From NCBI GenBank assembly GCA_021018815.1, contig JAITYX010000032.1, positions 6,165,501 to 6,229,500 of the forward strand: DNA of 64,000 nt. The letters run 5' to 3'. The position numbers were made by a program, and so were the translations under genes. This DNA is from Talinum fruticosum. Lineage: Eukaryota; Streptophyta; Magnoliopsida; Caryophyllales; Talinaceae. The notes below the pieces were generated by a model. The model was not told the origin of the DNA. It made no database searches and saw nothing but the letters and a program-made list of their open reading frames with translations. Positions 58,983 to 64,000 of this stretch are shown here, in pieces. Positions within the stretch are counted from its first letter, which is position 1; the number at the start of each line of letters is the position of its first letter.

Positions 58983-59419
58983 TGGAGTTGCGGCGCAAGA
59001 ATCCATAGAATGGTGTGCTTCGTATCAAATTGGGCAATGAGGAGGATAATATTATGTGATGATGTCAAGTCCTTTTCCCTCAGTTTCTCAATCGAAATCC
59101 TCGTTCGCCCAAACGTCACTTATTTTCCCGCGAAAATTACAAACAAAAAACCACATAAACCACCAATCTTATTTTCCATTACTAAAAACCACTTATGAAA
59201 ATTATACTAATTTTAACGTTAATACATTGTAATAATAAAAAGATAAAATACTGCTCTAATCAATGGACCCACTATAAAGGAAAAAAAAATTAAATCATTT
59301 GTACTTTTAATGTAATTTGAATAAATACAAATGTGATTTCTCTATTTTTGGACTTTATAGAGGTGGTGTTAAGACTTTATTGAACATTACGGTGAAAAGA
59401 TAGAAATTGAATGATAACT
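57316..59419. other. Gene-free stretch
   Basis: AT-rich with the long AT microsatellite at 58911-58979. No coding or RNA feature recognised. Confidence 0.4.
58911..58979. repeat. Microsatellite (TA)n
   Basis: About 34 TA units without interruption. Confidence 0.95.
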
Positions 59420-59925
59420 TCATATGTTCGTTGCATATGAGTGTATTCGAGCCGAGTCGGCTCCAATCAGTTAGGATCGGAACTCGGCTCGTGAATACCG
59501 TTTGTACCTCGAGCTCGGCGAGCCACGAGCCGAGCTTGACAAAATTAAGCTCGAACTCGGTTCGCCAAAAGCTCAAACTTGAGCTCGACTCGTCCTTATT
59601 TCGTTAATTCATTAAACTTCTTTTAAAATTCTTGTTTTTAGATTCAAAGTCACACCTTATATACTTAATATAAAAATATGAATTTGAACTTAATTGAGGC
59701 TCGTTTGCTTGGCTCATTCAGCTCGTTTGCGCGGCTCGTCGGCTTGTTCGTTCATTCGGCCTGTTTGTAATTGACTCGTGTAGGCTCGGCGAGTTTACAA
59801 GTTCCAAAATTGCAAACTCGAGTTCGACTTGGATAACAATCCGAGGCTCGATTTGGTTCGACTTGAGCTCGCTATGAGCTCGGCCGACAAGCATTTATGT
59901 GAGTCGGCTCGTCTCATCCGCACCT
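59420..59925. repeat. GAGCTCG-rich interspersed repeat
   Basis: Two clusters of variants of GAGCTCG/GGCTCG/CGAGCC (59445-59600 and 59695-59910), largely complementary to each other, flank an AT-rich middle. The composition differs sharply from the surroundings. Sequences of this kind recur in many plant genomes and usually mark transposon-derived DNA. I cannot assign the family. Confidence 0.6.
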
Positions 59926-60480
59926 TTAACGTTGCATAATGTCCGGAGAAAACCGAGTTAATGATGTGGATGATGATTCGAAAAGAGAAAGGATTTCTTG
60001 CTCCGCTTCCAAGGATGTGGCACGATCGATTCGATTACGCTTGGCGGCCGCTTGAACTTGCAAAGGCAAAGCCCGGGGTGGATCCCGGGAACGCCCTCCG
60101 ACACTCAAGTTAGTGATCGACTTGATTGAAGGGATCGAGAAAATCTTCCTCGATGTGCGTGGGGGAATTCCTAGGCGAGTTAAGAGATTTTCCACAGTGG
60201 AAACTCTTGGGATGAGTGTTGAGAGCTTGAAAACTTGAGAGCTTGGATGTGTGATTGTGAGAAAAATGAGAATTGTGGAACGTGGAACATGCCCCATGGA
60301 GTTGGGAAATGATGGGTATTTATAGAGGGATTTTAAAGGGGTAACATAGTAATTTACGAGTGGTTTAGGGGAAACCCTTGCCCTATTGGGTTTTGAGCTT
60401 TTACCGTCCCGTTAAGGGTTGGCTTAGGCCGATATCTTCCTTATCCGATTGATTAGTCCCAATTGGCGGGTGATGTGGCA
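59926..60480 (-). mobile_element. LTR-like remnant (promoter and transcript start region)
   Basis: Read on the minus strand, TATAAATA (plus 60317-60324) is followed by a short leader and then CTTGAGTGTCGGAGGGCG...CCACCCCGGG. A TATA box followed by an ACTTGAGCGTCGGAG-type motif and a C/G-rich end is a recurring U3-R-U5 pattern of plant LTR elements, mostly Gypsy or short non-autonomous ones. A 123-codon minus-strand ORF (59926-60297) lies within it, but its reading is low in known motifs and is not called a gene. Ends and target duplication were not found. Confidence 0.5.
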
Positions 60481-63400
60481 GATGAGTTGGAGCTGTCCAG
60501 AAAATACCCGAATCACATAATATTCAATGTTTATAATGAACCTGGTGAAACGAGAATAATATCACACTAGGCGATCTTAAAGTGTCCACATAATATTACA
60601 CGAGATTGATAATAGTAGCATTATACAGAACTAAAAACATGACAAAGTTTTACATAAAATGGCAAGTTAACTTTTGATATTTATAGGATGGGATGGATAT
60701 TGACACTGGAAAAGATGTGCTAAGTATTCATGGCCCTCATGGGCGTTCTTCTGTAAGGACCAACTCCATTATGCGCTATCATGGAATAATAACACCAATG
60801 CATTATTGCATTTATTGTTATTTTTCACTTGTACGGATTGTATACATCGTGTAGTTGACAGTAAAAATTTAAGGATTTATACATGTGATAAAATAATAAT
60901 ACGTATTTAATATGATGTTTTATTAAAAACAAGTTATCTATACCCTCCAAAGAATTGAAATATATATCAATAGAGAACGAATTTTAATTAGCACTACTCC
61001 CCTGTATAAGCGAGTCCAAGTCACCAATTAATTTGATACTATAATATTCCTCATCTAAGGATAGAAAAACTAGAGAAACATGACATGATTTAGAATGATA
61101 TTAATTTCTTGGACGTTCGGTTGACAACTGCTAAACTCACTATGCATATAAGGGGTATATTGGGTGGACAACTTATCTTATAAAAAAAAAGAGTTCAAAT
61201 AATCACCAAAAGATTGATAACATTCTCTGAACGCTCACATAAGTTATAGTTTCGTATCAAAATCAAAATCAAAAATAATAATATTAATTTCTTTGAACCT
61301 TTTCCATGCTAAACACGTGGCTTGATTAGAGGAACACAACTCTCGTATGGTAATCCTTTTTATATAGAAATCACATGTTGGAAGAAAAACATTAGCAACA
61401 AGCTTATATATATATAGAATTATTGCGTACAGTAATTAATTTAACCATCGATCATGAATTAAATTTACTGCACTATAAAAATTCACCGAAACTTAAATGT
61501 CATCGGTGTCATTTGGAGCCCGTGACACATAAAATTTCTAACCATGATGGATTTAAGTTGCAATGTACATAAAATGTTGCCGGATTTGTACTTGAGGAGA
61601 TGATGAAATGGTTGTTTGTAGGTAAGTTGGGTAGGGAGGAAAATGAAAGGTTTTGTCTAAGGAGATCCATACCATCCATCTCCTTGAAACTGGCTAGCTG
61701 GTTAGTGGTCACCATTTGTATGTAAATTAAATCTACCCAATCCCAACCCATTTTGGTTCATGTCCCTCACCTAGGCCCTTCTCTATCCTCCTCTCCCTTT
61801 CATAACAACCTGTCTCCTTTTTTGGCCAATTATACATCTATTATGATATTACTGCTTCGATATATATATTCTCTCTTTTATCATTTTTTATTATATCGGT
61901 AATATAGGGTGTGAAATTCAACTTTTTTCGATTAATAATAGTCCATTAGTGATAAAAGACTGAACACCAATTACGTTAGAACTCACTAACCTCCACGATA
62001 GTCAACCTGGTTAAAAAAACAGGAAAGATAGGAAAGAAAAATAAAAACTAGCATCCTCCTCAACCACCGCTGAAAAACTCCTCCCTAAATCCTCCAAAAC
62101 AGTCTTTCCTAAATAAAAAACTGGTAGTCACTTTCTCACTCATCAAAATTATTCCCAAGAATCTCCATCAAAGCCAGTCAAGCTTTCTGTAGGCTGCATA
62201 ATGGCTGCTATATATCCACTCCATTGAATTATGCTCACCTTCTTCATCGCCTCTCAGTTGATTAAATCCCTCTCTCCAAAGAACCAACATTGTGTATAAA
62301 GAAAATCCACCATTACCTTTCTTGTGTCTCTCCACTTCCAGTCTAGCAACGATAGATTTGAAATTCATCTTCACCTATCTGAAATAAATTGAAACCCGAA
62401 AGTCGATTTTAGAATAGATTATGCATGCAAATAACTTATCGACATCCTAACCGAAATTCGTGATGTCCCAACTTGAATTGTATGGACAAATTTATAAGTA
62501 TTTATGTCCATGGGGTTTTGCTATGAATCTTGTCTGGTGGTACGTAGTATATAGTACGTGTAGGTAGGGACTATAATCAATTGCTTTGATTTAGTTTTCC
62601 TTTTCTAGTAGGTCCATAACTCATAATGAGTAGTTAGAGAGGATTTTTTTGTTGGTGAAGAAAAGTGAATTTAATTCTTTCAAAAAAAGATTACTTATTA
62701 TTTGCAAGGTCGGTTTTGAATACAGTTTTAAATATAATAGTAGTTTTGACTACATTTATGTTGACGAAGATAACTGGTAGACATACATCGATGTTATCCT
62801 AAAGTATTGAAATTTTAGAAAAGTGAAAAAAAGCAAAAATCTTATTTAGATCAAAATCAAAGTGCCTAAAAAAATATAACGTGTAATGGAAACATGCCTA
62901 AAATACAAGAAGTTAAATTATGTGACAAAATAGAATCTTTCTGTAAGTTCCTTTAGTTTTATTCCTAAGCATCCAAAACCAAGTCAATATATTCTTTTTT
63001 TTTTTTTTGGATGAAAAAGTCAATATATTCTTTGAGGTTCTTCTTTCCTCTAAGGAATACCATACTCTTTTTTTTGGGTATTAAAAAGACTTGGGTTGAT
63101 CATATAGACTGTATGAGATGGCTAATGAATCAGAATATTTTTTAATGGGATCTTATCTGAGAAGAAAAAAAAAAAAGTAGGTATTTAGAAGAAATTTCTT
63201 TTATTAAAACAAGCATTTCAGAAGGAGATCGATGTCATTATTTAATTTTAAATGATATGTTTTGTATTTTTTATTAGATTGATAAATTATAACACACATA
63301 TATATAACTTACAGAAAACCAAACTCTGATCTTCCTTATAAAAATCAGTTATCCTATCAATAGGCTACCCTAAAATTTTAAGTAGAACCCCAACTTAAGG

Positions 63401-63687
63401 GTTTATGAATAAAAATATAAAAACAAATATGATGTGATAGCAAGTGAGACTCTTCAAAAGTATCAACATGCAAGATGCTCGTAAAGCAACTGAGACTCTT
63501 TTTTCCATAATCAGAGGAGCATTTTTGCATTGATACTTTACGCTTATTCTCAATTTCCTCCTTTTTTTCTTTTAAAAAAAACAGTATGATGATAGGTTGA
63601 TAACTGTGCATATGCATGTAGTGTTATAGTTTCTAATAGAGATATTATTATTAATAAAATAATTATAAATTATTTTTTTATGATCAT

Positions 63688-63718
<31 letters not shown>

Positions 63719-64000
63719 ATGTTAGGTTCCTACATTGGTAAGTCATTACGTCATATATCTTTCACATGGTATCGGCTTGATTTAAAATTCCTTTTCTTTT
63801 TCCCTAAGACTATTTAATTTATACCGATTGTTATGGTCAATAGATTTTACTGTAACATTCAAAATAGTTCATCTCATACAAACTATGGCTGAAGCTCTTC
63901 TATCAAAACTTCTGGTCTAGTTGGGCCTAAAATAAACTGGTGGGCTTATAATGGGGAATGGAGCTGATGAAAAGTCCAATAGACATGGCTCAAACATGGG
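60481..64000. other. Gene-poor right end of the window
   Basis: AT-rich intergenic DNA. The minus-strand frames at 61509-61751 (80 codons) and 62168-62374 (68 codons) sit in somewhat less AT-rich sequence and could be remnants of one gene, but no domain, splice pattern or known motif supports this. An AT microsatellite lies at 63689-63718. Confidence 0.4.

Noticed and set aside
61509..62374. Two minus-strand frames (80 and 68 codons) in less AT-rich DNA
   Set aside because: No known motif, no joined exon model and no promoter could be supported; mentioned only in the spacer entry.
1..64000. Search by eye for tRNA, rRNA, organelle insertions and CRISPR-like arrays
   Set aside because: No tRNA B-box with matching arms, no rRNA, no plastid gene fragments and no regularly spaced repeats were found. 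Simple microsatellites explain the periodic stretches.

Overview
The window is plant nuclear DNA, almost certainly from a eudicot. It is AT-rich, with GT-AG introns, plastid and vacuolar plant proteins, plant Copia and LINE remnants, many MITEs and long microsatellites. No tRNA, rRNA, CRISPR array or bacterial-type operon was seen. The species cannot be named from the sequence alone.

Layout. (1) 1-17 kb, + strand: a tandem array of six copies of a small secreted cysteine-rich gene of the prolamin-like/ECA1 superfamily, the group that includes egg-cell EC1 proteins. One copy is intact (11956-12411). Two are one frameshift from intact (copies 4 and 6), one is frameshifted and has also lost a conserved cysteine (copy 2), one has two nonsense codons (copy 1), and one is truncated by a LINE fragment (copy 5). 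The array has been enlarged by segmental duplication. It is interrupted by a degenerate Copia retrotransposon (455-5135), whose paralogous empty site survives near 10.55 kb, and by a Mutator-like element with long inverted repeats (6466-7762). (2) 17.5-26.9 kb, - strand: a 15-exon gene for a plastid PHT4;4/ANTR2-type anion (ascorbate) transporter. (3) 28-32.8 kb: a possible small basic protein with an AT-hook-like motif, then sparse sequence including a ~300-bp duplicated block. (4) 32.8-40.1 kb, - strand: two arogenate dehydrogenase paralogues of tyrosine biosynthesis. One is a single exon; the other has one intron and three single-base frame breaks. (5) 40-49 kb: intergenic DNA with Stowaway-like and hAT-like MITEs. 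(6) 49.15-55.43 kb, - strand: an 8-exon gene for a type I vacuolar H+-pumping pyrophosphatase (AVP1/VHP type). (7) 55.4-64 kb: gene-poor DNA with a Stowaway MITE, a long AT microsatellite, a GAGCTCG-rich repeat and an LTR-like remnant.

The genes do not form a pathway together. The clearest unified locus is the secreted-peptide array, which shows birth-and-death evolution with conserved upstream blocks.

A cross-cutting observation affects all gene models. Eight reading-frame breaks (plus a ninth less well placed) are all single-base deletions, seven of them inside homopolymer runs of 3-5 bases. They occur in otherwise well-conserved genes (vacuolar pyrophosphatase twice, arogenate dehydrogenase paralogue three times, PHT4;4 once, the array genes two or three times). 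This looks more like residual long-read assembly error than real gene death, so these loci should not be called pseudogenes without checking reads. Copies 1 and 5 of the array carry other kinds of damage and are real pseudogenes.
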